DNA from: Thermosynechococcaceae cyanobacterium MS004
GTDB taxonomy: Bacteria > Cyanobacteriota > Cyanobacteriia > Thermosynechococcales > Thermosynechococcaceae
Direction: 5' to 3'
Assembly (NCBI GenBank): GCA_022402525.1
Contig: JAKRSB010000109.1
Span: forward strand, 109,283 to 144,368
Length of the DNA: 35,086 nt
A program made the position numbers and the translations under genes. Positions 1-8,093 of the stretch are shown one piece after another (position 1 is the first letter of the stretch; each line of letters starts with the position of its first letter). Below the pieces are notes generated by a model, which saw nothing but the letters and a program-made list of their open reading frames with translations, was not told where the DNA came from and did not search any database.

Positions 1-27
1 AAGACGGGCGTAATGGAAAAGGACGAA

Positions 28-290
28 ATGATGACCAGCTACCCACCAGACTGGGTTAAGGATGCCCTCTTTCATCAAATCTTCCTCGTTCGTTCTCGGC
101 GTTCTCAAGAGCCGCAAACGAAATTATGCCCAACCCTGAACTTAGAAGGCTGGGATAGCCCTGCCATCCGTCAAGGCTATATGGATGGAAACTTATGGGG
201 CGTAATTGAGCCATTCGACTACTGGCAAGCCTAGGGATCAATCCCCTCTATCTCAACCCAATTTTTCAGGCCACCTGTAACCATCGCCAT
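28..290 (+). pseudogene. GH13 alpha-amylase N-terminal remnant, frameshifted
   Basis: The frame from ATG 28 or 31 (AAAGGA just upstream) reads PPDWVKDALFHQIF, then GWDSPAIRQGYMDGNLWGVIE, which matches the N-terminus of cyanobacterial glycoside hydrolase family 13 amylases (family form as I recall it: PDWVKDAVFYQIFPDRF, then GYxGGDLWGVIExLDYIQDLGI). The frame stops at 232. One base later, in frame 3 from 231, the homology resumes as LGINPLYLNPIFQATCNHR, the next block of the family, and then fades near 290. A single deleted base in the DYxQDLG codons explains the break. The PDRF motif is also altered (LVRS). About 90 of the roughly 490 residues of the family remain, so no catalytic residue survives. 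A live enzyme is excluded within this window. The family call rests on memory of the motif, not on a search. Confidence 0.75.
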
Positions 291-325
291 CAGAGGATGA
301 GGGGCGTTTTTTTATCGAACTCACG

Positions 326-380
326 TTAAGTAGGCTTATAAAGGTAAGCCTTTGACGACTTAGATGATAAGTCTACTTAT
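326..380. repeat. Nested inverted repeat
   Basis: Arm 326-339 (TTAAGTAGGCTTAT) pairs with 367-380 (ATAAGTCTACTTAT) at 12 of 14 positions. Inside it, 332-338 (AGGCTTA) is perfectly complementary to 345-351. The two stems share bases, so they are mutually exclusive folds. It lies between the amylase relic and the 3' end of the DUF4079 gene. It could be a transcript end or a decayed element; there is no T-tract on either side. Confidence 0.4.
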
Positions 381-422
381 GCCAAGCTTGACTGGTGAAA
401 GAATCTAGTTCAAGAAACCGAA

Positions 423-1142
423 CTAGGGCGCTTTTGGTGCGGCTGTAGGACAGGTTTTGAGTTCAAAATTGCACTGGTACACAAAGGGCTTCTGCCAACC
501 CAGTGGAATTTCCAGCAGGTCACGCGCACCCGTGAATCCTTGTCCCACAAACAAGAGTAGGGCGATACAGTTCAGCACAATGTGGACTCTTCGCCAAGTC
601 AAAGTTTTGTCTTGATAAATATCGGGCAGCATGGCAAGAGAAAAAATCATGAGGCAGGCTGCCGCAATGCCGTAATAGTAGTGCGAGATATACCATTCAT
701 TCGTGCGCCGAAAGACGCCATCCTGGAGTCCTAGAATAATGACGCCCATGCCTGTAAGGGTTGCAAAAATGGCGCGCCATTGCTTGGGCTTGGCTCGATA
801 CAGACAAACCAGAGACCCAATGGTGAGTAAAAACATCGCCACAATAAAAGCCACCTGGGTTGGCGGAACGGGCTGTTCTGCAGTCAGAATTTTAGAAAAA
901 ATGGGGTAGGCAAGTCCAATCAGGACAAGGCCAACTACAGATCCAGATAGCCATCGCCCTAGGTCGCGGTGTTCTACACCAACTTGGGGTGGAATGGTTG
1001 ATTTTTCCTTGGCCACGGTGGATAAACGGCGCGATCGCACGAGCCATGCACGATTGACGACCATTCCAATCAGGGGAAATACAACGACCACCGCTAGGAA
1101 GGGGTGGATTAATCCGAGAAAATCTGAAAAAGATAAGGTCAT
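423..1142 (-). CDS. DUF4079 family integral membrane protein
   Basis: 239 residues, ATG start, with about six to seven hydrophobic segments (roughly residues 10-30, 68-86, 95-115, 124-142, 155-172, 188-206). Sequence such as FLGLIHPFLAVVVVFPLIGMV at the N-terminus and QGFTGARDLLEIPLGWQ near the C-terminus is characteristic of the cyanobacterial and plant DUF4079 family. Family members are predicted to sit in the thylakoid or cytoplasmic membrane and have no established reaction. The short C-terminal tail holds two cysteines (YQCNFELKTCP). The gene stands alone, facing the amylase relic, with a 737-bp gene-free stretch upstream. No clear Shine-Dalgarno is visible. Confidence 0.8.
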   Translation of the reverse strand: MTLSFSDFLGLIHPFLAVVVVFPLIGMVVNRAWLVRSRRLSTVAKEKSTIPPQVGVEHRDLGRWLSGSVVGLVLIGLAYPIFSKILTAEQPVPPTQVAFIVAMFLLTIGSLVCLYRAKPKQWRAIFATLTGMGVIILGLQDGVFRRTNEWYISHYYYGIAAACLMIFSLAMLPDIYQDKTLTWRRVHIVLNCIALLLFVGQGFTGARDLLEIPLGWQKPFVYQCNFELKTCPTAAPKAP

Positions 1143-1397
1143 GGCTACTGAATCGATCCTGTTGACTTTAGCGATTAGGCGGCAAAGACATGAGTCAGAA
1201 GACCCCTACATTTTGCCATGAGTAAGCTTGGCATACCCAAAGGTGGCGCTAAATTGACGACACCAGATAACGACGGATTGAAATGCAGCCAGCCCTATAT
1301 TCCCTGGAATTTCATAGCGCTGTGCGCCTTTTATTGTCTGCAGTTTACCGAGGAGAACGTCATCATTTTCTCAAGAAAGTCCCTCGAAAATGTTCGT

Positions 1398-1436
1398 ATG
1401 GACTTAAACGTTGGACTTAACCATTGGACTTAAACG
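1398..1436. repeat. 13-bp direct tandem repeat x3
   Basis: Units 1398-1410, 1411-1423 and 1424-1436 are variants of TTGGACTTAAACG in exact 13-bp register. Confidence 0.9.
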
Positions 1437-1728
1437 TAAAGGAGACGACTGCGGCTTAGATGATTATTTCCTAATAATTGATGCAGGATGTGGTCATGGA
1501 ATTCTCAGCATTTTCTCAGGTGTTGGTGTCATGGTCAGAACCATAGGTGTCCCTACGGTAAGTTTGAGGCTATACCCTGGCCTAAGTATCTGGGAAATTT
1601 AGCTTTTGGGTCATTGGTTTAAAACTACTGGCGAGGGGTTATTCGTAGTCTTGATTAGAATGGGTTGAAATTAGGATGATTTGAAAGGATGAGTTAAATC
1701 GTGGCAAAGGCTTCAGCCAAAGAGTCCC

Positions 1729-1754
1729 ATTACAGCAACCAATTACAGCAACCA
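1729..1754. repeat. 13-bp direct tandem repeat x2
   Basis: ATTACAGCAACCA is present twice, back to back and identical, followed by a partial third copy (ATT). Confidence 0.9.
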
Positions 1755-1879
1755 ATTCACGGGGTTTAATGGCTCTAATGGCAGAAGCTCCAATGGCACA
1801 GGATAGTCATATTTTGCGTCATTCCACCGTAATTAACCCATCATTCACCTTTCGGAGTTCTTGAATAAGCGATCGCAGC

Positions 1880-4156
1880 ATGATTTCTAAGACAAAGCCA
1901 ATGTTAATGCCACCCGCCCAAAACGAGCGCGCTGGGTGGCAGCCCCGCAAAGCAACGCTGGTGATGGTCAGTATTTTGCTGATCTCTGGATTCATTGTGG
2001 CGGGCTGGTTTGCAGGAGAAGGCAGCATCACCAAGGTGGCTAGGCAGATTACAATGCTGCAGGAAAATCCGCCCCTCTGGCTGGAAGTCCCCATGGTGAC
2101 GGGTGGGTATTTGCTCGTGCCCACGGTACTGATGCTGGCTGTATTGCTGGCCGTGATGCGGTTTTCGCCCCAGCCTCGTCCGTGGTCTAGGGCGCTGGTC
2201 GTGTCCATTTTGCTGGCGCTAACCATCCGCTATGTGGCTTGGCGATCGCTCTCAACTCTGAACTTAGGCCAGCCCCTCAACGGTGTCTTTAGCGCGCTGC
2301 TGTTTTTGTTTGAAATGCTGACACTCTTGAGCGGATCCATTCAGCTTTTTCTGATGCTGCGGGTTCAGGATCGCAAAAAACAGGCTGATCAGCTTTCTCA
2401 ATCCGTACTGGACGGAAGCTATGCACCAACGGTAGATATTCTCATTCCTACCTACGATGAGCCTGTTTCGGTACTCAAGCGCACGATTTTGGGATGTCAG
2501 GCGCTCAACTATGACCATAAAACAATCTATGTCCTAGACGATACCAGACGGCCAGCGGTAGAAGCCCTCACCGCAAACCTGGGCTGTCGCTACCTCACTC
2601 GTCCGGACAACCGTCACGCCAAGGCGGGCAACCTCAATGCAGCGATCGCCCGTACCGATGGGGAACTGATTGTGGTGTTTGATGCGGACTTTGTGCCCAC
2701 CCAGAATTTTCTGGAGCGGACTTTAGGCTTTTTGCAAGATCCGCAGATCGGCTTGGTGCAGACGCCCCAAAGCTTTTATAACGCAGACCCCATCGCCCGC
2801 AACCTAGGGCTGGAAGATATTTTGACCCCTGAAGAAGAGGTTTTTTACCGACAGATTCAGCCCATTCGGGACGGCGCGGGGAGCGTGGTGTGCTCTGGAA
2901 CCTCCTTTGTGGTGCGGCGTCAGGCGCTGAAGGATGCGGGCGGGTTTGTCACCGACTCCCTGAGCGAAGACTACTTTACAGGCATTCGGCTCTCGGCCCA
3001 AGGGTACAAGCTCGTCTATCTGGACGAAAAGCTCAGCGCTGGCCTCGCTGCTGAAACCATTGCCGACCACGCTAGCCAGCGCCTCCGCTGGGCACGGGGC
3101 ACCCTGCAAGCCTTTTTTATTGAGGCCAATCCCTTGACCATTCCAGGGCTGACGCCCCTTCAGCGTCTGGCGCACCTAGAGGGGCTGCTCCACTGGTTTA
3201 CCAGCTTTTCACGGGTCAGCTTCTTAATGTTTCCGCTGGCCTACGCATTTTTGGGCGTGATTCCGCTCCGGGCCACCCTTAATGAACTGATGTATTTCTT
3301 TTTGCCCTACACAGTGGCTCAGTTTAGTACCTTTGCCTGGCTCAATGGGCGATCGCGTTCTGCCCTACTCTCCGATATTTATAGCTTGGTGCTGGCCTTT
3401 CCCTTGGCGCTGACGATCTTTCGCGTCATGCTCAATCCCTTCGGCAAAGGGTTTAACGTCACCCCCAAAGGCATCACGCGATCGCAGTATCGGTTTAACT
3501 GGAGGCTAGCGCTACCGCTGATGATTATGTTTGTCGCCACCACCTTTAGCCTCTGGCGCAACCTAGGAATGTGCATGGTCAAAGGCGTCTGGGCAACCAC
3601 CGTCACGCCAGAAGTAGCGCAGAGCATCAAGGGCGTGGGGCTGGGCTGGATTTGGAGTGCCTATAACCTGCTGCTGATCGGCATTGCTCTTCTGGTGCTG
3701 CTGGATGTGCCCAAACCAGACCCCCACGAGTGGTTTAACCTGCGCCGCACGGTCAAGCTGACCATCGGCGACGACCAACCCTTTTGGGGCAACACAACCA
3801 TGCTCTCAGAAGGTGGTGCTGAGGTGCTGCTGACACAGCGACAGTTTGACGCCTTCACGCCAGGAACACCCGTGGAGCTGACCATTTTAGAGTCCAACCT
3901 CCAGCTCAGTGGTCAAGTTACCCGCATCGACATCGAAGAAGACCTGCCAGCGCTGCGCATTAGCTTCGACCCGCTCACCATTGCGCAAGATCAGGCACTC
4001 ATTAAAATGCTGTTTTGTCGGCCGGGGCAGTGGCAAACTCGCAACACGCCTGGAGAAGCGCAGTCCATCTGGATTTTGTTGCGTACCCTCATGAAGCCTC
4101 GAATTTTCTTTGAGCGCAATATCCAGGTTCGCGCAATTTCCTTGGCCAGAGGCTAG
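1880..4156 (+). CDS. Cellulose synthase-like GT2 glycosyltransferase (BcsA/CesA type)
   Basis: 758 residues. Membrane helices at about 26-45, 76-93, 105-123 and 136-160 precede a cytosolic GT2 domain with the full processive-synthase signature: DD at 220-221, KAGNLN at 248-253, DAD at 268-270, QTPQ at 294-297, SED at 362-364 and QRLRW at 400-404. More helices follow (about 435-620). The C-terminal 130 residues look like a PilZ domain, but its arginine motif is degenerate (RRTVK, then SEGG), so c-di-GMP control is uncertain. It probably polymerises UDP-glucose into a beta-1,4 glucan and exports it. No bcsB or bcsC lies beside it, as is usual in cyanobacteria. ATG 1880 has no good RBS; ATG 1901 is an alternative start. 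The exact polymer cannot be fixed from sequence. Confidence 0.9.
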   Translation: MISKTKPMLMPPAQNERAGWQPRKATLVMVSILLISGFIVAGWFAGEGSITKVARQITMLQENPPLWLEVPMVTGGYLLVPTVLMLAVLLAVMRFSPQPRPWSRALVVSILLALTIRYVAWRSLSTLNLGQPLNGVFSALLFLFEMLTLLSGSIQLFLMLRVQDRKKQADQLSQSVLDGSYAPTVDILIPTYDEPVSVLKRTILGCQALNYDHKTIYVLDDTRRPAVEALTANLGCRYLTRPDNRHAKAGNLNAAIARTDGELIVVFDADFVPTQNFLERTLGFLQDPQIGLVQTPQSFYNADPIARNLGLEDILTPEEEVFYRQIQPIRDGAGSVVCSGTSFVVRRQALKDAGGFVTDSLSEDYFTGIRLSAQGYKLVYLDEKLSAGLAAETIADHASQRLRWARGTLQAFFIEANPLTIPGLTPLQRLAHLEGLLHWFTSFSRVSFLMFPLAYAFLGVIPLRATLNELMYFFLPYTVAQFSTFAWLNGRSRSALLSDIYSLVLAFPLALTIFRVMLNPFGKGFNVTPKGITRSQYRFNWRLALPLMIMFVATTFSLWRNLGMCMVKGVWATTVTPEVAQSIKGVGLGWIWSAYNLLLIGIALLVLLDVPKPDPHEWFNLRRTVKLTIGDDQPFWGNTTMLSEGGAEVLLTQRQFDAFTPGTPVELTILESNLQLSGQVTRIDIEEDLPALRISFDPLTIAQDQALIKMLFCRPGQWQTRNTPGEAQSIWILLRTLMKPRIFFERNIQVRAISLARG

Positions 4157-4195
4157 AGATGGGGGATGGGATGGCCATGAATTCAGACACAGAGC

Positions 4196-4244
4196 AGAGG
4201 GTTAAAGTAGAGGGTTAAAGCAAAAGATTCAAGCAAAAGAGCAG
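4196..4244. repeat. Two adjacent 13-bp tandem duplications
   Basis: AGAGGGTTAAAGT at 4196-4208 is repeated at 4209-4221 with one change. It overlaps a second pair, AGCAAAAGATTCA at 4219-4231 and AGCAAAAGAGCAG at 4232-4244. Both have a period of exactly 13. Confidence 0.85.
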
Positions 4245-4309
4245 GACAAATCGGACAAGAATCGCGGCGAAACGAGCCTCCAATTTGGGTACACTAGCCT
4301 TGGGTATAC

Positions 4310-4345
4310 GGGCCAAAGCGAATGTCGGGGCCAAAGCTAATGTCG
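4310..4345. repeat. 18-bp direct tandem repeat x2
   Basis: GGGCCAAAGCGAATGTCG at 4310-4327 recurs at 4328-4345 with one substitution. It lies in the leader of the M23 peptidase gene. Confidence 0.9.
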
Positions 4346-4445
4346 CTTACCGCATCCGTACAGCTACGGCCTGACTTGCCTGCTGCTTTTTCTTTCCTGT
4401 TGAGACTAGTCGACTCGGCCAGTCTTCAGAGGCTACAAGAGACCC

Positions 4446-5618
4446 ATGGGAAACGTTGCTCGATCACTCTTATTATTGTTCTGTCTCAGCCTGCAGCTCA
4501 TCTGGGGACTGCTGTTTTTTCCTACCCCTATCCAGGCCGCAGATCAACCGTCCCTTCCGGATCTCCAGCAAAAACAGCAGCAGATTGAGCAGTACCGCTC
4601 CAGCGTGATGCAGGCCAAGGAGCGCATTCAGCAGCAGGAGCAGCGCACCCGCGATCGCCTGAGTGGCCTTGAAGAAAAGATTGAGGCCACTGCATCCCAG
4701 GTGGAAACCCACGAGGACAAACTCAAAACTGCCACTGAAAAGCTCAAGCAAATTGAGCAGGCTCTGGCAATCTCCCAGGCTAAGTACGGTAAACAGCAGA
4801 CCAGCGCCACTTCTCGGCTGCGGTATCTGCAGCGGCAAGGTGAAGTACCGGGCTGGACTGCACTGATGCAGAGCCGCTCCCTGGAGGATCTGGTCAATCG
4901 TCAATATCGGCTGAAACAGGTCTATGGCGCAGATAATCAAGTCTTGGTTTCGCTCAAAAAAGAAAAAGACGCCATCGAGACTAAGAAATTAGAGGCCGAA
5001 ACTCAGCGCAACCAGATTGCCCTGATTAACCAGCAGCTTTTGACCCAAAAGGCATCCCTAGAAGACCAGGCGCAGTCTGAAAAAATTCTGGTCAATCGCC
5101 TCACCAGCGATCGCCAAGCCCTCCTGGCCGCAGAGCAGCAGCTTGCCCAAGAGTCCGCCGCAATCTCTCAAAATATTCAGCAGCGCCTTGCCGCCCGCAT
5201 CGCCTTTCCTGGCGCAATTTTTCTTCCCGGCAGCGGCAAAATGCTGGTGCCCGCCGATGGCCCCCTCACCAGCGTCTATGGCTGGCGAGTACATCCCATT
5301 TTTGGCAACAGTAGATTTCATAACGGCATAGATTTTGGCGCTGAATATGGCAGCCCAATCCGAGCCGCAGACAACGGCGTGGTGATTTCCGCCGACTGGC
5401 AGGGGGGTTACGGCAACACAGTCATGATTGACCACGGCAATGGACTCGTCACCCTCTATGCTCATGCCAGTGAGCTATTGGTGACGGTCGGGCAGCCTGT
5501 ACAGAAAGGGCAGGTCATTGCCACAGTTGGCTCGACGGGATTCTCCACCGGCCCTCACCTACACTTTGAAGTGCGTCAGGCTGGGGAACCGGTTGATCCG
5601 GTGCCGTTTTTGACTTAG
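4446..5618 (+). CDS. Secreted M23 family metallopeptidase with coiled coil (EnvC/NlpD-like)
   Basis: 390 residues. A signal peptide ending around ALA-like IQAADQ (about residue 31) directs export. Residues 35-255 are a Gln/Glu/Lys-rich coiled coil. The C-terminal 120 residues are a LytM/M23 domain: RVHPIFG, then HNGIDFG with the zinc ligands H292 and D296, LYAHAS, and HLHFEV with H371 and H373. All four motif positions are present, so the domain could be an active peptidoglycan endopeptidase, or an amidase activator if only the fold is used. The architecture matches EnvC-type cell-division or cell-wall-remodelling proteins of the periplasm. It follows the cellulose synthase gene at 289 bp, and a link between them is unproven. 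The RBS is weak (AAGAG). Confidence 0.88.
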   Translation: MGNVARSLLLLFCLSLQLIWGLLFFPTPIQAADQPSLPDLQQKQQQIEQYRSSVMQAKERIQQQEQRTRDRLSGLEEKIEATASQVETHEDKLKTATEKLKQIEQALAISQAKYGKQQTSATSRLRYLQRQGEVPGWTALMQSRSLEDLVNRQYRLKQVYGADNQVLVSLKKEKDAIETKKLEAETQRNQIALINQQLLTQKASLEDQAQSEKILVNRLTSDRQALLAAEQQLAQESAAISQNIQQRLAARIAFPGAIFLPGSGKMLVPADGPLTSVYGWRVHPIFGNSRFHNGIDFGAEYGSPIRAADNGVVISADWQGGYGNTVMIDHGNGLVTLYAHASELLVTVGQPVQKGQVIATVGSTGFSTGPHLHFEVRQAGEPVDPVPFLT

Positions 5619-5650
5619 GAATGAGTTAGACCAAGGAAGCCGAAAGAGCC

Positions 5651-5656
5651 TATAAT
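5651..5656 (+). promoter_or_regulatory. -10 box of the tRNA-Arg promoter
   Basis: Perfect TATAAT 29 bp before the tRNA 5' end. No good -35 is seen at 17 bp. A leader hairpin, CTGGTGGG (5664-5671) with CCCATCCAG, ends at the first tRNA base. Confidence 0.5.
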
Positions 5657-5684
5657 AATCAAGCTGGTGGGGTAAGCCCATCCA

Positions 5685-5757
5685 GGGCATGTAGCTCAGT
5701 GGATAGAGCATCAGGTTCCGGTCCTGAGGGTCGGGGGTTCGAGTCCCTCCATGCTCG
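5685..5757 (+). tRNA. tRNA-Arg(CCG)
   Basis: 73 nt with a full cloverleaf: acceptor GGGCATG/CATGCTC (one G-U), D arm GCTC...GAGC, anticodon stem TCAGG/CCTGA with loop TTCCGGT (anticodon CCG, codon CGG), and T arm GGGGG-TTCGAGT-CCCTC. The discriminator is G, and CCA is not encoded. A tandem-repeat array begins three bases after the 3' end. Confidence 0.95.
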
Positions 5758-5760
5758 TTG

Positions 5761-5803
5761 AGTTTGTGCGCATTGGTTTGTGCGCATTGAAGTTATGCGC
5801 GTT
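5761..5803. repeat. 14/15-bp tandem repeat x3 behind tRNA-Arg
   Basis: AGTTTGTGCGCATT, GGTTTGTGCGCATT and GAAGTTATGCGCGTT follow one another, then a decayed fourth unit begins GAAGTTG. Confidence 0.85.
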
Positions 5804-5844
5804 GAAGTTGATTGATGTCCGGACTTCGAAGCGGCAGGAATAAA

Positions 5845-5891
5845 TCGTTAGAAACAACCAATCCTTAGAAACAACCAATCGTTAGAAATTT
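5845..5891. repeat. 17-bp tandem repeat, 2.8 copies
   Basis: TCGTTAGAAACAACCAA at 5845-5861, one-base variant at 5862-5878, then a truncated third copy at 5879-5891 running up to the next small gene. Confidence 0.9.
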
Positions 5892-5893
5892 GA

Positions 5894-6085
5894 ATGCAGG
5901 ATTCACCATTTTCAATTTTTCTGGCCTTTGGGTTTCTTTGGATTCTGATGGGGGTTGGGGGACTCTTCTGGCTTGCTAAATCCGATAGACAGTCTTTGAG
6001 CATTGACCCTATTGCGCTGCTCGTGGCTCTTCCTATTCTGCTCGCGTTTGCCGTAGCTCTGGGAATTGGCGCGATCGCAATGTAG
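5894..6085 (+). CDS. Small two-helix membrane protein
   Basis: 63 residues with two hydrophobic helices (about 7-27 and 39-61) separated by a polar loop (AKSDRQSLSIDP), a pattern unlikely by chance in a random frame. I recognise no family. The ATG sits three bases after a 17-bp tandem repeat and lacks a clear RBS. The frame uses a HIP1 site near its end (GCGATCGCAATGTAG). It is probably a real small membrane protein of unknown function; conservation across cyanobacteria would decide. Confidence 0.45.
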   Translation: MQDSPFSIFLAFGFLWILMGVGGLFWLAKSDRQSLSIDPIALLVALPILLAFAVALGIGAIAM

Positions 6086-6114
6086 TCGTGGGTTGACATT
6101 GAGCTGATCGAATC

Positions 6115-6142
6115 TGGAGAGTCAGTGATGGAGAGTCAGTGT
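6115..6142. repeat. 14-bp direct tandem repeat x2
   Basis: TGGAGAGTCAGTGA at 6115-6128 is repeated at 6129-6142 with the last base changed. Confidence 0.85.
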
Positions 6143-6243
6143 GATTCAAATCACTGCGACCCATGACTGAAATTACTGACGACGGGAAGCCAGCATCCTA
6201 AACTAAGGGAATATTGTTCTTACAGTAGAAAAAACGAGCGATT

Positions 6244-6681
6244 ATGAAAAAACCGCTAATCGTCCTGGCTATCTCGTCCTTCTTCTTGGTGCAAGGCATT
6301 TCTCTTGTGCAGGCTCAAGTCCTTGCTCAAGTGCCCTCCGAAGTGCCCTCTAAAATCAAAAATATTATTGATGACTTTTTAGGGAAGCCCAAGCCCGCCA
6401 CGCCCAACTATGAAGGGGCTCAGTCTAGGGCCATGAATCTAGCCAGACAGGCGGCCGAGCGCACCAATGGGGGCCTCAATAACTATCGTGCTGAATCGGC
6501 AATGTACGGCCCAGCCAACAAGGCTCCGTTTAAAGACAACGGCGACGGCACCCTTACTTTTACCTTCTTAGGCGGGTTTCCAGCGGCTCCTCCCAGCATC
6601 CAGAGTGTTGTAACCGTTGCGCTTTCAGGAGATCGAGTAACGGTTGACTACAACGGGCCAATTCGCTTTACTGGCCGTTAG
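6244..6681 (+). CDS. Secreted protein of unknown function
   Basis: 145 residues. MKKPLIVLAISSFFLVQGISLVQAQ is a classic signal peptide, with likely cleavage after VQA or AQA at about 24. The mature part carries an alpha-helical segment (SRAMNLARQAAERTNGGL, about 60-80), a YRAE...MYGP motif and a C-terminal beta-rich part (DGTLTFTFLGG, then VTVALSGDRVTVDYNG). I do not recognise a characterised domain, although similar small exported proteins occur in cyanobacteria. GAG six bases before the ATG serves as a weak RBS. It is monocistronic and converges on the pentapeptide gene. Confidence 0.75.
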   Translation: MKKPLIVLAISSFFLVQGISLVQAQVLAQVPSEVPSKIKNIIDDFLGKPKPATPNYEGAQSRAMNLARQAAERTNGGLNNYRAESAMYGPANKAPFKDNGDGTLTFTFLGGFPAAPPSIQSVVTVALSGDRVTVDYNGPIRFTGR

Positions 6682-6692
6682 CCCTTAACGTA

Positions 6693-6751
6693 CAGCGCCT
6701 CAAGGACGATTCTGCCCTGTCTGAATGGGATTGAGGCAGGGCTTAGCGCTG
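6693..6751. terminator. Stem structure between convergent genes
   Basis: CAGCGCCTCAA (6693-6703) can pair with TTGAGG (6731-6736) and GCGCTG (6746-6751). GCCCTG/CAGGGC forms an alternative inner stem. There is no T-tract, so a terminator role is only inferred from its position between converging genes. Confidence 0.3.
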
Positions 6752-7804
6752 GAAAAAAAAGATTGCCAGCGCAATGATTAATCCCCAAACGACAAATCCA
6801 GCGATCGCCCAGATTTGCTGATGTTTTTTGAAGGCGGCTTGGCTATCCCAGGGTCTTGCCCTCCAGGCCCATTCATTTCCCTTTTTGCCAAAGGCGATCG
6901 CATAAACCAGCACAGCCACAGCATTCCAGCCTGGCACCAGGCTTAAAAGCCACAGCAAAATACCGCCCCACACCTGATTGGACATAAACCAAAAGTGGGG
7001 AAGTAAAAAAGCGCCCCAGTTCCAGCCCTTAATGCCTGCTGGCACATGGCTTGCCTTACCCTGTCCAGATGAATTAGAAAACAGGTCTGTCTGGGGCACA
7101 GCGGCGAGCATCCAGTCTGGGGGATGGGTGATCTGCCAGTCGCTGACGGCTGGTGAAGCGAGTTGTGAAGTGGATGCCCCTCCGCCATTAGCGCGATCGC
7201 CTTCGTCTACGAGAGACGTGGACTGATCAGGATTGACCAGTCGCGACCTATCTGGAAGTGGCTTAGGCAGGGTCTGAGCTGAGTATTGCGCAAGGTCTTC
7301 ATAGAGCGCAGCAGTCTCTACGGCGGCTTGTTCTTTCTGATCCAGGGCTTCAGGTTCCTCATCCCTTGGGGAAGGTTCAGCGCTCAGCAGTTCGGAATTT
7401 AAGGATTGATTGGTTTGGTCATTTATGGATTGGTCATTGGCTTGGGCAAGGCTACCGCTTGGAATGCCGCCCCGTGGCTTAAATCCTCTGGGAAACTGGG
7501 TCGTCTCATCATAGACCGCACCCTCTAGACTTGCGTCTTCAAGATTTGCACCCTCTAGACGAGTGCCCTTTAAGTTCGTGTTACGAAGGCTCGCTCGGCT
7601 TAAATCGGCAAAGGCAAGATTGGTCTGTTGGCTCAAATTAGATCCGCTGAGATCTGCTCCGCTTAACTTGGCGTGGCTCAAGTCTGCTCCGCGCAGATCG
7701 ACGTCTCTTAGCTCTACCCAGGCTAGATTAATTCCCGGTAGCTCAAGCCCTTGAAAGTTTCGTACTCCCGTTTTGTATTGTGACTTAAGCTGATCGCCGT
7801 CCAT
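6743..7804 (-). CDS. Pentapeptide-repeat protein with C-terminal membrane domain
   Basis: 353 residues. Residues 15-97 are pentapeptide repeats of A(D/N)LXX type (LRGADLSHAKLSGADLSGSNL and on), which form a right-handed quadrilateral beta-helix. A charged, low-complexity linker (about 115-255) follows. The C-terminus (about 260-353, WNWGAFLLPHFWFMSNQVWGG...GNEWAWRARPW...WAIAGFVVWG) is a hydrophobic domain of the DUF2628-like kind seen in many cyanobacterial proteins. It therefore probably presents a beta-helix at the membrane; no partner is known. Its first 110 residues are clearly paralogous to the protein at 8701-9819, including the shared GA-YD--T-FP-GFKP ending. Confidence 0.88.
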   Translation of the reverse strand: MDGDQLKSQYKTGVRNFQGLELPGINLAWVELRDVDLRGADLSHAKLSGADLSGSNLSQQTNLAFADLSRASLRNTNLKGTRLEGANLEDASLEGAVYDETTQFPRGFKPRGGIPSGSLAQANDQSINDQTNQSLNSELLSAEPSPRDEEPEALDQKEQAAVETAALYEDLAQYSAQTLPKPLPDRSRLVNPDQSTSLVDEGDRANGGGASTSQLASPAVSDWQITHPPDWMLAAVPQTDLFSNSSGQGKASHVPAGIKGWNWGAFLLPHFWFMSNQVWGGILLWLLSLVPGWNAVAVLVYAIAFGKKGNEWAWRARPWDSQAAFKKHQQIWAIAGFVVWGLIIALAIFFFQR

Positions 7805-7893
7805 AACATGACCATGAGTACATCGTTGCGCTAGCCGTGGATAGGCTCCTGACAGGCCGTTAGAAGTGGGTGGCGATAGAAAGCTCGGCAGCG

Positions 7894-7927
7894 CCTAGAC
7901 TTTACCGAATCCTAGACTTTAATGAAT
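7894..7927. repeat. 17-bp direct tandem repeat x2
   Basis: CCTAGACTTTACCGAAT at 7894-7910 and CCTAGACTTTAATGAAT at 7911-7927, two mismatches. Confidence 0.88.
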
Positions 7928-8000
7928 CCTAATCGATCTATCGCTCTCAAGCACCGGACATGAAGCCATTTCAATCCAGCAATAGGTCAACTTTATTCCA

Positions 8001-8033
8001 GTGCGTTGAGTTTTTTAGACAACTCAAAAACGC
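8001..8033. other. Hairpin behind AT-rich gene
   Basis: TTGAGTT (8006-8012) pairs with AACTCAA (8021-8027), and outer GCG/CGC pairs extend it. It lies 60 bp beyond the stop of the 8094-8627 gene and may end its transcript, though the T-run is in the loop rather than after the stem. Confidence 0.3.
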
Positions 8034-8093
8034 GATTATTCCGCCACTAACTTCAAACTATTTTCTGTCGATCACTCTTTAATTATAGAACCA

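Larger units (their letters stand above)
1143..1879. other. Gene-free stretch with tandem duplications
   Basis: Divergent intergenic region between the DUF4079 and cellulose-synthase genes. It holds two clear direct tandem repeats (1398-1436 and 1729-1754), weaker ones near 1670-1695 and 1771-1799, and a HIP1 site just before the cellulose synthase start. Short open frames (for example 1218-1433) have no recognisable family, RBS or composition typical of a gene. No tRNA or transposase remnant was recognised. Confidence 0.6.

Noticed and set aside
1218-1433. 71-residue frame in the DUF4079/cellulose-synthase gap
   Set aside because: No RBS, no recognisable domain, and it runs into a tandem repeat.
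4473-4940. 155-residue frame opposite the M23 peptidase
   Set aside because: Leu-rich mirror of the Gln-rich coiled coil; the + strand gene has signal peptide and catalytic motifs.
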